Positions 36,383-45,197 of a stretch of 64,000 bases of DNA are shown here, piece after piece. Every line of letters begins with the position of its first letter. The first letter of the stretch is position 1. The notes under the pieces are model-generated. The model was not told the DNA's origin, did not search any database, and saw nothing but the letters and a program-made list of their open reading frames with translations. The position numbers and the translations under genes were made by a program. This DNA comes from UBA6183 sp943372215 (GTDB taxonomy: Bacteria; Bacteroidota; Bacteroidia; UKL13-3), in the NCBI GenBank assembly GCA_943372215.1, contig CALRXU020000002.1, forward strand, positions 124,001-188,000, read 5' to 3'.

Positions 36383-36400
36383 ATACTGATTAATCAGTAT
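36383..36400. promoter_or_regulatory. Perfect 18-bp palindrome, candidate operator
   Basis: ATACTGATTAATCAGTAT is an exact palindrome with no spacer. It lies 57 bases upstream of the TonB-receptor start and 3 bases past the PAS-LuxR stop codon. The symmetry and position suggest a binding site for a dimeric regulator controlling the receptor, possibly the neighbouring PAS-LuxR protein. It has no T-run, so a terminator is less likely. Confidence 0.55.
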
Positions 36401-36402
36401 AT

Positions 36403-37173
36403 TTAGTTTAACAACCCCAGTTTAGAAGCAAAAGTAACGGCTTCCATGGAATTGTTGGCGCCCAGTTTGCCAAGGAATTTTTGGCGATGGGTGTTTACCG
36501 TGTGCACACTTATGGATAGTTTATCCGAAATTTCTTTGCTCAAAAGGCCCTCTTTTACCAGTTTAAGAATCTCCAATTCCCTTTTGGTTAATTCCAATTG
36601 TAGGGTTGAAGAGGCATCAACAGTAATAATTTTACCCGTTTTAAAATTCAATAACTGGCTTTTTATGGCATCTTGTTCTTCCTGATTGGGGGAAATATCC
36701 ACAATACCCAACATCAGCCATAGCTGGCCTTTTTTGTCCAATTCCAATAACTGATATTGCTCAATAAGCCTCACATACTTGTTTTCACTGTTTAACATCC
36801 GATACTCTTTGATGTGTTTATGGGTTAACTTCTCCTCACTGGAAAAGGCCATAAACATTTTTAGTACCGAAACGGCATTTAATGCCAGTGCATGTTTATC
36901 TTCAGGGTGAATTTTACCATCAAAAAAGTGGTGACTGGTTTCAGCATAATCCTCTGGGGAGTAGCCGAGTAGTTTCCCAAAGTTAGCGGAGTAAAACAAG
37001 ATTTCTTTTTTGCTAAAATCAAAAATGTGAATGCCGGAGTTGCCAATGTCGGCTAATGTTTTTACCGCAGCAATGTGTTTGGGCACAACGGAATAGTCCA
37101 AGTCTTTCTCGTCATATTGCAGTTGTTGTAAAAATTTAAAAAAGATTTCCTGTATGCTGTTGTTTTCTTCCAT
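36403..37173 (-). CDS. PAS-domain LuxR-type transcriptional regulator
   Basis: The 256-residue protein has a PAS fold in the middle (ILFYSANFGKLLGYSPEDYA, FFDGKIHPEDKHA), then a linker strand and a C-terminal LuxR helix-turn-helix (LTKRELEILKLVKEGLLSKE, ISVHTVNTHRQKFLGKLG). It has no receiver domain, so it probably senses a ligand directly through the PAS domain. It directly precedes the TonB-receptor gene and is the most likely regulator of it. Confidence 0.88.
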   Translation of the reverse strand: MEENNSIQEIFFKFLQQLQYDEKDLDYSVVPKHIAAVKTLADIGNSGIHIFDFSKKEILFYSANFGKLLGYSPEDYAETSHHFFDGKIHPEDKHALALNAVSVLKMFMAFSSEEKLTHKHIKEYRMLNSENKYVRLIEQYQLLELDKKGQLWLMLGIVDISPNQEEQDAIKSQLLNFKTGKIITVDASSTLQLELTKRELEILKLVKEGLLSKEISDKLSISVHTVNTHRQKFLGKLGANNSMEAVTFASKLGLLN

Positions 37174-37218
37174 ATCGTTTTGTTGATTGATTATTGCTAT
37201 TTAAAGCACTTCCGAATA

Positions 37219-38010
37219 TTAAGCAACTTTTTTTATCAAATGCTCTACCTTGATAAAATCAGTTGTATTGGCAAGTTTCGTTGTTTTAATAAACAAATTG
37301 TTACCGTTAATTTCAATTTCAAGCCCTGTTTCGTTTTCAAACAATTTTAACACTTTTAGTACTTGGATAATGTTTGTTGGCCGTTGGTGTACAAAAGTTT
37401 CATAGTTGTCAAGTTTGATTTCATCATCATTGCTGATCAAGTCTATCCATGCTTCAATGCTTGTTTTATCTCTGAGGTAGATGTGGCCAGATAATTTACT
37501 GTGTTCAATCCAAAACATGATTTGTGTTTCATCGTAACCCATATGCTGTTCACTTCCAAAGTACGTAACATGCGGGAAAAAGATAAAGGATTCACCCTCA
37601 TTGAATGTAAATGCATCGGTATAATACCAGTCATCATATTTCGATAAAATATGAGATTTTTCAAGGAAATCAGTTTGTTCATCACTTAAGGAAATGGCGG
37701 TGTATCCTTTTCTGATAAGGTCGTTGTTGAGTTCTTCAATGGCTTTGTCTTCTCCCAAATAATACTTGTCAATTTCAGCTTTGCTTTTTAACCTATTGGG
37801 GTTGATGTGAGCTACAGCATAACCTGATTCTGCTTGTTCCAACGTGATTCTCATTCCTGTTTCTGGGTCGTATATCAATTCATCAGCCAGGCTTTCCGCT
37901 ATTCTTTTATCTTGTTCTTTTTCTTCCTTGGTCTTTCTAAATACAGACAAGCCAATGAGGAGTACTCCCAAAGGAATAATCCCTAAAATTAAAATCTCTT
38001 CAAATTCCAT
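37219..38010 (-). CDS. Hypothetical membrane-anchored protein
   Basis: I do not recognise this 263-residue protein. It has one N-terminal membrane helix (ILILGIIPLGVLLIGLSVF), a highly charged linker (RKTKEEKEQDKR) and a soluble acidic remainder with two aromatic-rich stretches. It lies 45 bases before the PAS-LuxR gene on the same strand and may be co-transcribed. The composition suggests a cytosolic domain tethered to the inner membrane. Confidence 0.6.
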   Translation of the reverse strand: MEFEEILILGIIPLGVLLIGLSVFRKTKEEKEQDKRIAESLADELIYDPETGMRITLEQAESGYAVAHINPNRLKSKAEIDKYYLGEDKAIEELNNDLIRKGYTAISLSDEQTDFLEKSHILSKYDDWYYTDAFTFNEGESFIFFPHVTYFGSEQHMGYDETQIMFWIEHSKLSGHIYLRDKTSIEAWIDLISNDDEIKLDNYETFVHQRPTNIIQVLKVLKLFENETGLEIEINGNNLFIKTTKLANTTDFIKVEHLIKKVA

Positions 38011-38089
38011 TGGTAGTCATTATTTTAATTTCATGTAAAAGCACATTTAATGGTGCTCAAGTTATCATTAAATGGGCTGTAAACCTTGT

Positions 38090-38716
38090 TTACTGGGTAA
38101 TATGTTCAAAATCCTTTTTAAGGGTAAAGTAGTGTAAACTGATTACCCAAATGAGTTGAACAAGATGAATGATTTTTTGCATCAGCGGCAAATAATTCAG
38201 GTAACTTCGGGTAAAGTATAGGTAGCAAACAAAGTAGTACAACAATAAGAAACACACGGATAACACCTTAAATACCAATAACCTCGATTTAAGCACCATT
38301 ACGGTGATGTAAAAGAAAACAATTAGGGTAAATATGCTGCTAATGGTTACCACTACATCATGAAGCGAGGGCACAACAATAAAAAAAGCCAATGCTGTTA
38401 AGGCAACTCCTCCATATTGAATAACCACTGCGGCACTTTTCATAGGAATTTTTTTAGAGAATTGGATAAAAAACAACCCCAATGTAAAGCTGTAAACAAA
38501 CACGCTAACAATTGCCCAGGGCCTTGCCGTGTTGTCCATGCCATTTAAGGCTTGTTTGCCCAATAAATTACTGATGTAGTTTTCTGTCCAGTGGTAACCA
38601 ATACTTACAGGGTTATTGGGCGCACCGCCAGGGTAGTTTAGTCCAGCTAAAATAAGAAACAGCAATGAAAGGGTCATCCCAATAAGGATGAAGTGTTTTT
38701 TGAATTGAGTGAGCAT
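38090..38716 (-). CDS. DUF998-like six-helix membrane protein
   Basis: About 208 residues with six hydrophobic segments. The N-terminal block LNYPGGAPNNPVSIGYHWTE followed by NYISNLLG is reminiscent of DUF998-type proteins, which have a loop with small and aromatic residues after helix 1. The open frame begins at 38818, but ATG at 38716 (MLTQFKKHF) places the first helix at a normal distance from the start. Function unknown. Confidence 0.6.
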   Translation of the reverse strand: MLTQFKKHFILIGMTLSLLFLILAGLNYPGGAPNNPVSIGYHWTENYISNLLGKQALNGMDNTARPWAIVSVFVYSFTLGLFFIQFSKKIPMKSAAVVIQYGGVALTALAFFIVVPSLHDVVVTISSIFTLIVFFYITVMVLKSRLLVFKVLSVCFLLLYYFVCYLYFTRSYLNYLPLMQKIIHLVQLIWVISLHYFTLKKDFEHITQ

Positions 38717-38856
38717 CAATTTCAGTTGTTTAATGTGGGTGTTGTGGCAATATAATGGCAAACGGGTATTTGAGCAAAACAAATTAAAGCTTATTTCATC
38801 ACAGCTCAATGTGTTCATAATTGGGCTAGTGCAATGGCCATGTTGTGATACTTGTT

Positions 38857-39519
38857 TTAAAACAACGATTTCCCATTTAAGTCCGTAGTTAAGATGTCGC
38901 TCATGTAATCAAAAAATGGCCTCATGGCTAAAAAGGTTAACAGCACTTCTTGCTGAAAACGCCCAGACAACACTTGCTTATCCGTAAATGGTCTCCGCAC
39001 CACAAATTGTTTTTTCTTGATGAGGTCAATGGCAGGATGGTTTTTATCAAAGCCTTTGGGGGCAGTTTTCACTGCATCTTCTCCTTCAAGTGTACCAAAG
39101 TATTTTACAAAGGTAGGGTGATGGGTAATTTGCTCAATCTCCGTGTGGTCCATTTCAAACTCCTTACGCATGCGCAGCAAATCAGCCGGATTTGGCCCCC
39201 AAAAACCTCCGCCCACAAAGCTGTTGTTGGGCTCTAAATGAATGTAATAACCGCCCCTCAACAAGGGTTTTGTTCTGGAATACCCAACGCCCAAATTGGT
39301 TTTGTAAGGCGATTTATCTTTGGCAAAACGCACATCCTTGTAAATGCGGAAAAGGTGCATTCCTGCTAATCCGTCATGTTTGCCAAGGTCAGTATAAATT
39401 TGGGTGAAAAAGGCCTTGTTTTCCTCCATAATGGCTTGGTATGAAGCTTTGTGTACAGCAAACCATTCACGGTTATTGTTTTCCTTAATTTGTGTAAGAA
39501 ACTCAAAGGCTTTTTTCAT
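38857..39519 (-). CDS. DUF2461 (TIGR02453) family protein
   Basis: The 220-residue protein matches DUF2461 throughout: FLTQIKENNNREWFAVHKAS at the start, LFRIYKDVRFAKDKSPYKTN in the middle, then GGYYIHLEPNNSFVGGGFWG. The family is widespread and conserved, but its biochemical role is not established. It is soluble and cytosolic as far as can be seen. Confidence 0.9.
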   Translation of the reverse strand: MKKAFEFLTQIKENNNREWFAVHKASYQAIMEENKAFFTQIYTDLGKHDGLAGMHLFRIYKDVRFAKDKSPYKTNLGVGYSRTKPLLRGGYYIHLEPNNSFVGGGFWGPNPADLLRMRKEFEMDHTEIEQITHHPTFVKYFGTLEGEDAVKTAPKGFDKNHPAIDLIKKKQFVVRRPFTDKQVLSGRFQQEVLLTFLAMRPFFDYMSDILTTDLNGKSLF

Positions 39520-39610
39520 GGGTGTTTGGTTTGATCTTTCATAGCGTTGTTTGTGGTCAATTTGAATCGTACTTTGTTACTTGGGTTTCCCTTATTTTCA
39601 AGCGTTACGG

Positions 39611-40132
39611 CTATTTGTTGTTCTTGCTGTTATTGGTAACCTTATTTTCAGGCTTATCTAGAAAGTCCACTATTGCTTTACTTCCAGCCCATAATCCCTC
39701 AACCATTTTTCCTTGTTTAAACTGCGGAATCATCAAACTATCAATTATTCCCTTGGCAATTTCATCAGTAAGGATTTTTTCTGTTCCGTACCCTGTAGCA
39801 ATTCTTGTTTCACGTTTTGCCATGCTAAAAGCAATAACCACCCCATTGTTTAATTCTTTTTTGCCAATCCCGTGCTTCTGTCCAAAGTTTGTGGCGTATT
39901 GAAGCATGTTTTCATCTTCCCCATAATCGGGAGTTGTAACTAGAACAATTTCATTGCTTGTTCGTTTTTCATGCTCCCTAAAGATGTTGTCAAACTGTTT
40001 TATTTGCGTTTCAGATAAAAGGTGTTCTTGGTCAAAAACAAACGATACTTTGTCTTTCTGTTTATTCACATTGGAACAGCTAATACAAATCACAAACATT
40101 GCAATCAATAAGGAAGATGTTTTTTGGCGCAT
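39611..40132 (-). CDS. TPM-domain (TLP18.3/Psb32/MOLO-1) lipoprotein
   Basis: The 173-residue protein has a lipobox-like ICISC ending at about residue 20 and a TPM domain over residues 30-160 (FDQEHLLSETQIKQFDNIF, NNGVVIAFSMAKRETRIATG, LTDEIAKGIIDSLMIPQFK). TPM domains are found in acid-phosphatase-like and membrane-quality proteins. The protein is probably attached to a membrane facing the periplasm. The GxGxE block after RIATG is present, so the fold looks intact. Confidence 0.85.
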   Translation of the reverse strand: MRQKTSSLLIAMFVICISCSNVNKQKDKVSFVFDQEHLLSETQIKQFDNIFREHEKRTSNEIVLVTTPDYGEDENMLQYATNFGQKHGIGKKELNNGVVIAFSMAKRETRIATGYGTEKILTDEIAKGIIDSLMIPQFKQGKMVEGLWAGSKAIVDFLDKPENKVTNNSKNNK

Positions 40133-40228
40133 AGTTTTTGGGTTTTATTCGAGTGCTGAATTGGTAAGGCTTTTTTTTTAATTAAAGATTGCAATTTAAG
40201 GCTAAAGCCAGCTATTGCCAACCCCATT

Positions 40229-41023
40229 TTACTTGCTGCCTTTTTTGTCCATGGTAATAAAAAGGTAGTCGCCCAATTCGTTTGCATATTGGGCTTTAAT
40301 TTTGGGAAAAGCATCACTGTCTATGTCCTGCTTAAGTGCAGATAATCCTTGTTTCACTTCTTCAATGTTGGCTAAAGATGAAAACGATGAAATCCCCTGT
40401 CGGATTGTTTCGTCAAGGTATCGGCTTGGCCTGTTTTTTCCAATAAATAAAAAGCAGTCTTGCAGGTCGTCTTTTACAAAGTACTTTTCAATGTCAGTGA
40501 TAACAAGGTCTGTTTGTTCGATGGCTTCTTGTATGTTTGAAAGCGATGGCATTTGAACCATGGAAGCATGAAGCATTTTTGGAAAGTATTGGTTGAGCCA
40601 ATAACCGCGCATTTGTTCAGGCGTTGATGTAAACAACACCAATTTTCCGTTCTCGGATAGCACCCTGTTTATTTCAGTAAATGCTTTTTTTAAGTCTGTC
40701 CAATGATGAATGGTTAAAGTAGCAATAATGCCCTGAAACTGGTTGTCCGCTGCAGGTATCTGTTCAGCCGTTCCTAGTACCCAATTGATCTGCTGATTTC
40801 GTGCCTTGGCTTCCGTAAGCATTTTTTCAGAAGGTTCAATGCCCGTAAATGGGAATCCTTTTTCTGCCATAGCAATGGTATAGTTTCCGGTGCCACAACC
40901 AATGTCAAGATAAAGCTTGTCGGTTTTAGGCTGTAAGTGGTGCAAAAGCCTTGCTGTTAAATAGGGGTCAGCCTTTCTGGTAGCATTATATCCATTTCCT
41001 ATTTGATCATATGTGATCTCCAT
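40229..41023 (-). CDS. Class I SAM-dependent methyltransferase
   Basis: The 264-residue protein carries motif I YLDIGCGTGNYTIAMAE (SAM-binding glycine loop near residue 40), an acidic residue at the end of the second strand (TGIEPSEKM) and the third-strand block GIIATLTIHHWTDL. It belongs to the UbiE/Methyltransf_11 type acting on small molecules. The substrate cannot be inferred; neighbours are unrelated. Confidence 0.88.
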   Translation of the reverse strand: MEITYDQIGNGYNATRKADPYLTARLLHHLQPKTDKLYLDIGCGTGNYTIAMAEKGFPFTGIEPSEKMLTEAKARNQQINWVLGTAEQIPAADNQFQGIIATLTIHHWTDLKKAFTEINRVLSENGKLVLFTSTPEQMRGYWLNQYFPKMLHASMVQMPSLSNIQEAIEQTDLVITDIEKYFVKDDLQDCFLFIGKNRPSRYLDETIRQGISSFSSLANIEEVKQGLSALKQDIDSDAFPKIKAQYANELGDYLFITMDKKGSK

Positions 41024-41133
41024 CGTTGATATTCTTTAAAGTAGCCTATATGATTTTATAGATTTGAGGAGGCGGTGTTTTGAAGTACACAAGATTCATA
41101 GAAGCACTTTGGAATCCTACTGCAAATGTACAG

Positions 41134-41598
41134 TTAGGTAGTGGCTTTTTGTGCTAAGTCATGTATACTCGCTGAATGATTCATTAGGACTACATAGATT
41201 AATCCCTCGTCATCTGTTATGGTCAATGATAAATAATATTTTTCAGTAGAACCAATGATGTAATCCAGAGTTAACCTGTCACTAACGAAGGATTCAATAT
41301 TTTTAGGCGGCCCAAATAATTGAATAACATTGTCCTTGGTCATTCCTTTTGTTAAGTTAAGCTTTAATGTAGTCATTATTTTGTTTATGGCATTATCTGA
41401 AAGGTCATTTAGGTCAATTGATATTGACTTTTCTTCTGTTTCTTCAGAGAGTTGCAGCCACTCAGTGAAACCAATTGATTCTCCATGCCAAATGGCGTTC
41501 ATAAATTCCCAGTCTTCCAGTTTTTCAATATCTTCCTTGTTTGGTATAAAGTCTTCCAGTTTTAGTTTGTAGAAGTTGTTATAACTGATGATGTCCAT
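41134..41598 (-). CDS. Hypothetical acidic protein
   Basis: I do not recognise this 154-residue protein. It is acidic, with an N-terminal half rich in Glu/Trp (LEDWEFMNAIWHGESIGF) and a C-terminal part with TKGMTKDNVIQLFGPPKN. The latter resembles the helix-then-GxP start of SmpA/OmlA-type or immunity-protein domains. The stop codon is followed on the minus strand by ACCTAAC, a core-site-like septamer. It is one of a string of minus-strand orphan genes that may be integron-like cassettes. Confidence 0.55.
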   Translation of the reverse strand: MDIISYNNFYKLKLEDFIPNKEDIEKLEDWEFMNAIWHGESIGFTEWLQLSEETEEKSISIDLNDLSDNAINKIMTTLKLNLTKGMTKDNVIQLFGPPKNIESFVSDRLTLDYIIGSTEKYYLSLTITDDEGLIYVVLMNHSASIHDLAQKATT

Positions 41599-41671
41599 AT
41601 TGTTTGTTTTTTCAGTCTTTATTGCTTTCTCTCAACACTGTTGAGAGTTTTGAGTTTCCAATCATTATTCG

Positions 41672-41732
41672 CTCAGCCTATTCAGCAGGTGTATTTAATG
41701 GGCTGTTGCAGACCTGCGGTTTGTTACAAACG
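41672..41732. repeat. Partial copy of the 41-46 kb interspersed repeat
   Basis: TTTAATGGGCTGTTGCAGAC and the following CTGCGGTTTGTTAC match the central block of the longer copies at 42081, 44241 and 45835, while both outer parts are missing. It lies just after the stop of the 41744-42034 gene in that gene's direction. A perfect palindrome CTCTCAACACTGTTGAGAG lies nearby at about 41630-41648. Confidence 0.65.
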
Positions 41733-41743
41733 AGAGATAAATT

Positions 41744-42034
41744 TCATTGTCTTTTAGTAAAGCTTAAAACTATCCCAATCAAATTTATTAGCCAATGCAG
41801 CCCAATTAAAAACATTAAATACACAAGCCATACAAGCCCCGAACCACCCGAACTGTTGAATGATAAGTTGTAAAAGAAAAGTCCGCTATAAAGTCCCACC
41901 ACTAACAAATTTATAGTTAGCGTTTTTTGTCGGTTTTTACTTCTAATGGTCAAAACACCAAGTGTCAGCCCGAAAATCAAGTAGCAAAAAAGTAAGTTTA
42001 AATTGTCTTCGCTCATTGTTTGTAGTGTCGTCAT
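41744..42034 (-). CDS. Small hypothetical membrane protein
   Basis: This 96-residue protein has three hydrophobic segments (LLFCYLIFGLTLGVLTI, LLVVGLYSGLFFYN and a C-terminal LVYLMFLIGLHWLINLIGIV). No family was recognised. On the minus strand its ATG follows a GACG|TTAGCTGC junction by about 14 bases, the spacing seen between a cassette recombination point and its gene. Repeat copies lie on both sides. Confidence 0.5.
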   Translation of the reverse strand: MTTLQTMSEDNLNLLFCYLIFGLTLGVLTIRSKNRQKTLTINLLVVGLYSGLFFYNLSFNSSGGSGLVWLVYLMFLIGLHWLINLIGIVLSFTKRQ

Positions 42035-42080
42035 TTTGCCTTGCAGCTAACGTCAGCCCTTTTAAAAACTAAGTTTTACA

Positions 42081-42260
42081 ACTCAAAAATAGAATATTTT
42101 TAATGGATAGCGCAAGAGCCAGAAAAATAGGAGAGGTAAAGCCAACAAAACTCAGCCTGTGTAATGGGCTGTCGCAGACCTGCGGTTTGTGACAAAGGAA
42201 ATTTTAGAAATACGTACCATTATAATTGTTCCGCTTGCGGGATACGTTTGAGCTAGTGAG
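42081..42260. repeat. Interspersed repeat, full copy A
   Basis: About 180 bases sharing ordered blocks with copies at 44241 and 45835. The blocks are ACTCAAAAATAGAATATTTT, GGATAGCGCAAGAGC, AAAGCCAACAAAAC, TTAATGGGCTGTCGCAGACC-like, GTTTGTGACAAAGG and a CCGCTTGCGGGA hairpin. The block TGTCGCAGACCTGCGGTTTG can fold on itself. It sits between two minus-strand genes. Confidence 0.8.
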
Positions 42261-42265
42261 AACAT

Positions 42266-42820
42266 CTATTGCTGCTGTAGGCCGTTCTTTTCTGTTGTCG
42301 TTGTGGATTGGACTTTTAATAAAAAAATGATGCCAAGAATTAATCCAGCGATACCTCCGTAATAGCTTCCAGTGTGCATATACGCTGCTTGGATATAATT
42401 CTCAGGATTGGTAGTACCAAAATCGACAAAAATACCAGATTGTGCGGGAGGAATTAAAAACGAGGAAACAAGGTAACCCGTTAAGCTCCCTAAAAAGGCT
42501 GTTCCGATATTGATTGTGATAGCTATGAATATGTTTTTTAAATCATTTTTCGTTTTAAGAAATAGAAAAATGACAGCATAAAAGAGTCCCAAGTAAAATC
42601 CAACCCAATAAGAGCCTAAAATTCCAACAATTGCAGCACCTATTCTCGGATTATTCAAGTTCCATTCATTTATTCCAAAGTTTCTAAATAAGAAGGTTTC
42701 AAAAAACTCTGTGGAAACAGAAAAGGAAAGTTGATTATGAAGTGCACCAAATAAGCTCGCAATTATAATTGACGAGAAAATTATTAAGGTACATTTAAGA
42801 ATTGATTGCATTGTTTTCAT
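42266..42820 (-). CDS. Hypothetical four-helix membrane protein
   Basis: The 184-residue protein has four or five hydrophobic segments (LIIFSSIIIASLFGALHNQ, AAIVGILGSYWVGFYLGLFY, INIGTAFLGSLTGYLVSSF, GGIAGLILGIIFLLK) and no recognisable family. The gene lies between a full repeat copy at its 3' side and a partial copy at its 5' side. Its ATG follows a GCTGACG|TTGG junction by about 14 bases, like its neighbours. Confidence 0.5.
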   Translation of the reverse strand: MKTMQSILKCTLIIFSSIIIASLFGALHNQLSFSVSTEFFETFLFRNFGINEWNLNNPRIGAAIVGILGSYWVGFYLGLFYAVIFLFLKTKNDLKNIFIAITINIGTAFLGSLTGYLVSSFLIPPAQSGIFVDFGTTNPENYIQAAYMHTGSYYGGIAGLILGIIFLLKVQSTTTTEKNGLQQQ

Positions 42821-42862
42821 AGAAAGCTTCCAACGTCAGCCCTTTTAAAAACCAGGTTTTAT

Positions 42863-42910
42863 AACTCAAAAATAAGGTATTTGTTGGATAGGGCAAAGGC
42901 CAAGAAAATA
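42863..42910. repeat. Partial copy of the interspersed repeat (first third)
   Basis: AACTCAAAAATAAGGTATTT and GGATAGGGCAAAGGCCAAGA match the left part of the full copies; the GGGCTGTCGC part is missing. The flank GTCAGCCCTTTTAAAAAC is shared with copy A. Confidence 0.65.
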
Positions 42911-42962
42911 CAAACATGGTAGAATTGGTTATCGCTTTTAATGCAATCTTTAGGTGTGTTCG

Positions 42963-43430
42963 TTAAATTAATTTTTTCCAAAACACAACCTTATCTTCTC
43001 CTTCATTATAAAAGTCACGAATAACGGCTTCACGGGTATAATTGCACTTGTCATAAAATTTACGTGTTAATTCAAATTCTGGTAAACCTGACGTTTCAAC
43101 CAATAAAATCCTATTTCCATCTAGTTTTAATAAAGTTTCAATAGAATTGATTAACTCGCCACCAATCCCTTTGCTTTGATGGTCTTTATGTACAGCAATA
43201 AGGTATAAATTAGATGTTCCTGCAGTCAATCTTTCTGGAGCACAATATGCAATAGCAACAGGCTTTTGCTCAATTAATTTGGTTAACCAAATGTCTTGTG
43301 TTTTCGGATTGGTAAAAAAGTCTAACGTCATACTTTCCAGTAGGTCTGGTGGAAATAGTCCGCTAGTTTCTATAACAGTTTTAAGATCTTCTAAGTCACC
43401 CTTTTGTATTGCCCTAATATTGTTAAACAT
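42963..43430 (-). CDS. GNAT-family N-acetyltransferase
   Basis: This 155-residue protein has the GNAT fold with the acetyl-CoA loop HKDHQSKGIGGELI (the Q/RxxGxG/A pattern, here QSKGIG) near residue 85, a following helix and strand (NRILLVETSG) and the closing FYDKCNYTREAVI. It transfers an acetyl group to an amine of unknown identity. GNAT genes are frequent cargo of integron cassettes. The next gene upstream (AraC type) ends 25 bases away. Confidence 0.88.
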   Translation of the reverse strand: MFNNIRAIQKGDLEDLKTVIETSGLFPPDLLESMTLDFFTNPKTQDIWLTKLIEQKPVAIAYCAPERLTAGTSNLYLIAVHKDHQSKGIGGELINSIETLLKLDGNRILLVETSGLPEFELTRKFYDKCNYTREAVIRDFYNEGEDKVVFWKKLI

Positions 43431-43455
43431 AATTTGTTTTATAATGATGGCAAAG

Positions 43456-44190
43456 TTAAGATGCGATGGTGTTTAAAACTTGTAAGGTTCTGCTATTATA
43501 TGCTTTTGATGCTTTTACGCCTAACATGGCTTTAAAGCTTTTGCTAAAATGTGGCTGGTCATAAAAGCCACTTTTAATTAGCGAAGAAAATAAATCGTCT
43601 TGTTCATTCAAATGAAGTTTGATTGTTGACTTTAACTTAGCCCAAACAAGATACTTTTTTAGTGAGATGCCCAAGTTGGTTTTAAAAAGATGTGAAAGCC
43701 TGCTTTCTGAAAGGTTTGTAACTTCTTTTAATGTCTTCATCATTTGGTGATATTCAAGGTTATTCTGGTTGATGTAGTTGATTGTTGTTAAAATCCTTTC
43801 GTCATATTCAACTATTTCAGGGTTGTTTTTTATAGTCTGAACGATTTTTCGGGTGATATTTTTTTTGTCAGGAAGGTTGTTTTGAAAATAAAAACCATGG
43901 TTGATATTGATGTTATTTTGAAACAATAGGTCTTTTACCAGTTGATGATGGTGTTCTATCATCGTTACTTTTAATGCACAGTTTATTGAAGAAAGCTTGT
44001 GTTTCTGATTGGCTTGAATAACTGCAAATAGTAGCCCATGATGTTGAGCGTTTTCTGTACAAAGGGTAAAAGTTCCTTTTTTGGCTTCAATAATTTCAAT
44101 AGCAGGGTGACTATGAAAGTCTGTATCAAAGTTGTCAAATTCAAAAATGTAAAGTCCTTTATCCGTATTAAATTCGTTTACAATCATCAT
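43456..44190 (-). CDS. AraC-family transcriptional regulator
   Basis: The 244-residue protein has an N-terminal cupin-like region and a C-terminal AraC double helix-turn-helix (TNLSESRLSHLFKTNLGISL, then SGFYDQPHFSKSFKAMLGVK). The second helix-turn-helix carries the typical QPHFSKSFK recognition pattern. Two adjacent ATGs start the gene. It is 25 bases upstream of the GNAT gene on the same strand and may control it. Confidence 0.9.
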   Translation of the reverse strand: MMIVNEFNTDKGLYIFEFDNFDTDFHSHPAIEIIEAKKGTFTLCTENAQHHGLLFAVIQANQKHKLSSINCALKVTMIEHHHQLVKDLLFQNNININHGFYFQNNLPDKKNITRKIVQTIKNNPEIVEYDERILTTINYINQNNLEYHQMMKTLKEVTNLSESRLSHLFKTNLGISLKKYLVWAKLKSTIKLHLNEQDDLFSSLIKSGFYDQPHFSKSFKAMLGVKASKAYNSRTLQVLNTIAS

Positions 44191-44240
44191 TGTTCAACAT
44201 TGCACACAGTGGGAGTTTGCCTAAAATTAAACTTCATTAT

Positions 44241-44416
44241 TCAAAAATAGGGTATTTGCTGGATAGCGCAAGAGCTTGGAAAACAGGGGAGATAAAGCCA
44301 ACAAAACTTAGCCTGTTTAATGGGCTGTCGCAGACTTTCGGTTTGTGACTTGGAAACTTTAGAAATGCATACTATTATAATTGTTGCGCTTGCGGGATGT
44401 GAATGAGCTAGCGACC
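44241..44416. repeat. Interspersed repeat, full copy B
   Basis: Same block order as copies A and C: TCAAAAATAGGGTATTTGCT, GGATAGCGCAAGAGC, AAAGCCAACAAAAC, TTAATGGGCTGTCGCAGAC, GTTTGTGAC, TATAATTGTTGCGCTTGCGG, and GAGCTAGCGACC at the right. The palindromic centre is less perfect here (CAGACTTTCGGTTTG). Confidence 0.8.
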
Positions 44417-44477
44417 AACTAATTTCTCAATAGTGTCGAGTGGTTTGAAAAGTCTTTATAAGACTCATAAAATTGTT

Positions 44478-45197
44478 TCATTCTCCAAGTATTTTTGTCT
44501 GAGAAGCCTTTTCTATTGGTTTAATGTAGTCGTCAAATATGTTTACAACGTCTTTTAGTTTTACTAATAATTCCTTTGTATCAATAACTAATGGCGGTCT
44601 GTCCCACGCTTCAAACTTTTCTTTGTCGTTGAACCTTGGCCAAAAAATGTACTCATAAAAATAATCCCAAGTTTCTTTTATTAATTCGTTGTCAATGTAT
44701 GTTTGAAGATTAGCGTATTTTACGTCTTGATTAACAAAGTCATCAAACAGGTTTATAAAATTGGTGAAACTTTCAATTGCAGGAATGTCTAAATTATTCT
44801 TGGCAATTTCATTCTCAAGTTCAGAAATGTCATAATAGCAGGATTCAACCACCTCTAAATTACCGAAATTGTCTAGCCAAGAAGTAATGTTCTCGCAAAC
44901 TATTAAATCTTGAATTTCTGATATAACCGCAGTCTTAAAGTTAGTTAAGGAATTAGTGGCGAAAATATCTCCGCTTTTATTGGTCATTAGTTTCGTGGTG
45001 CTAGCTTCGTCATTGTCTGTATACCAAATTAAAAATAAAGGAATTCCAAATGTTGTCGAGTAATATTTTATTATCCAAGTCGAATATTTTTCGCTTAGGT
45101 CATCAAATGTTTTTATGTCGTGTTGTTGCATCATAGAATTTCTGCCAATATTTTCGCGTTTGTCGCAGGTAATATTAAAGGAAATTAGTATAGCCAA
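44478..45197 (-). CDS. Hypothetical acidic protein, probable lipoprotein with damaged start
   Basis: The frame opens with TTG at 45197, giving ILISFNITC, which looks like the tail of a signal peptide with a Cys. Upstream codons in the same frame continue hydrophobic (VVFFILA) until a stop, but contain no ATG. The context AGTAATTTTACG resembles AGTAATTTTATG at the start of the neighbouring 45240-45791 gene, so the start codon may have mutated. The rest is acidic and rich in Trp/Tyr, with no recognised family. Confidence 0.5.
   Translation of the reverse strand: MAILISFNITCDKRENIGRNSMMQQHDIKTFDDLSEKYSTWIIKYYSTTFGIPLFLIWYTDNDEASTTKLMTNKSGDIFATNSLTNFKTAVISEIQDLIVCENITSWLDNFGNLEVVESCYYDISELENEIAKNNLDIPAIESFTNFINLFDDFVNQDVKYANLQTYIDNELIKETWDYFYEYIFWPRFNDKEKFEAWDRPPLVIDTKELLVKLKDVVNIFDDYIKPIEKASQTKILGE

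Noticed and set aside
41122..41140. ACCTAAC septamer after the 41134 gene considered as a full attC site
   Set aside because: It fits the RYYYAAC consensus, but no complementary right half or stem is visible nearby, so it was not called as a site.
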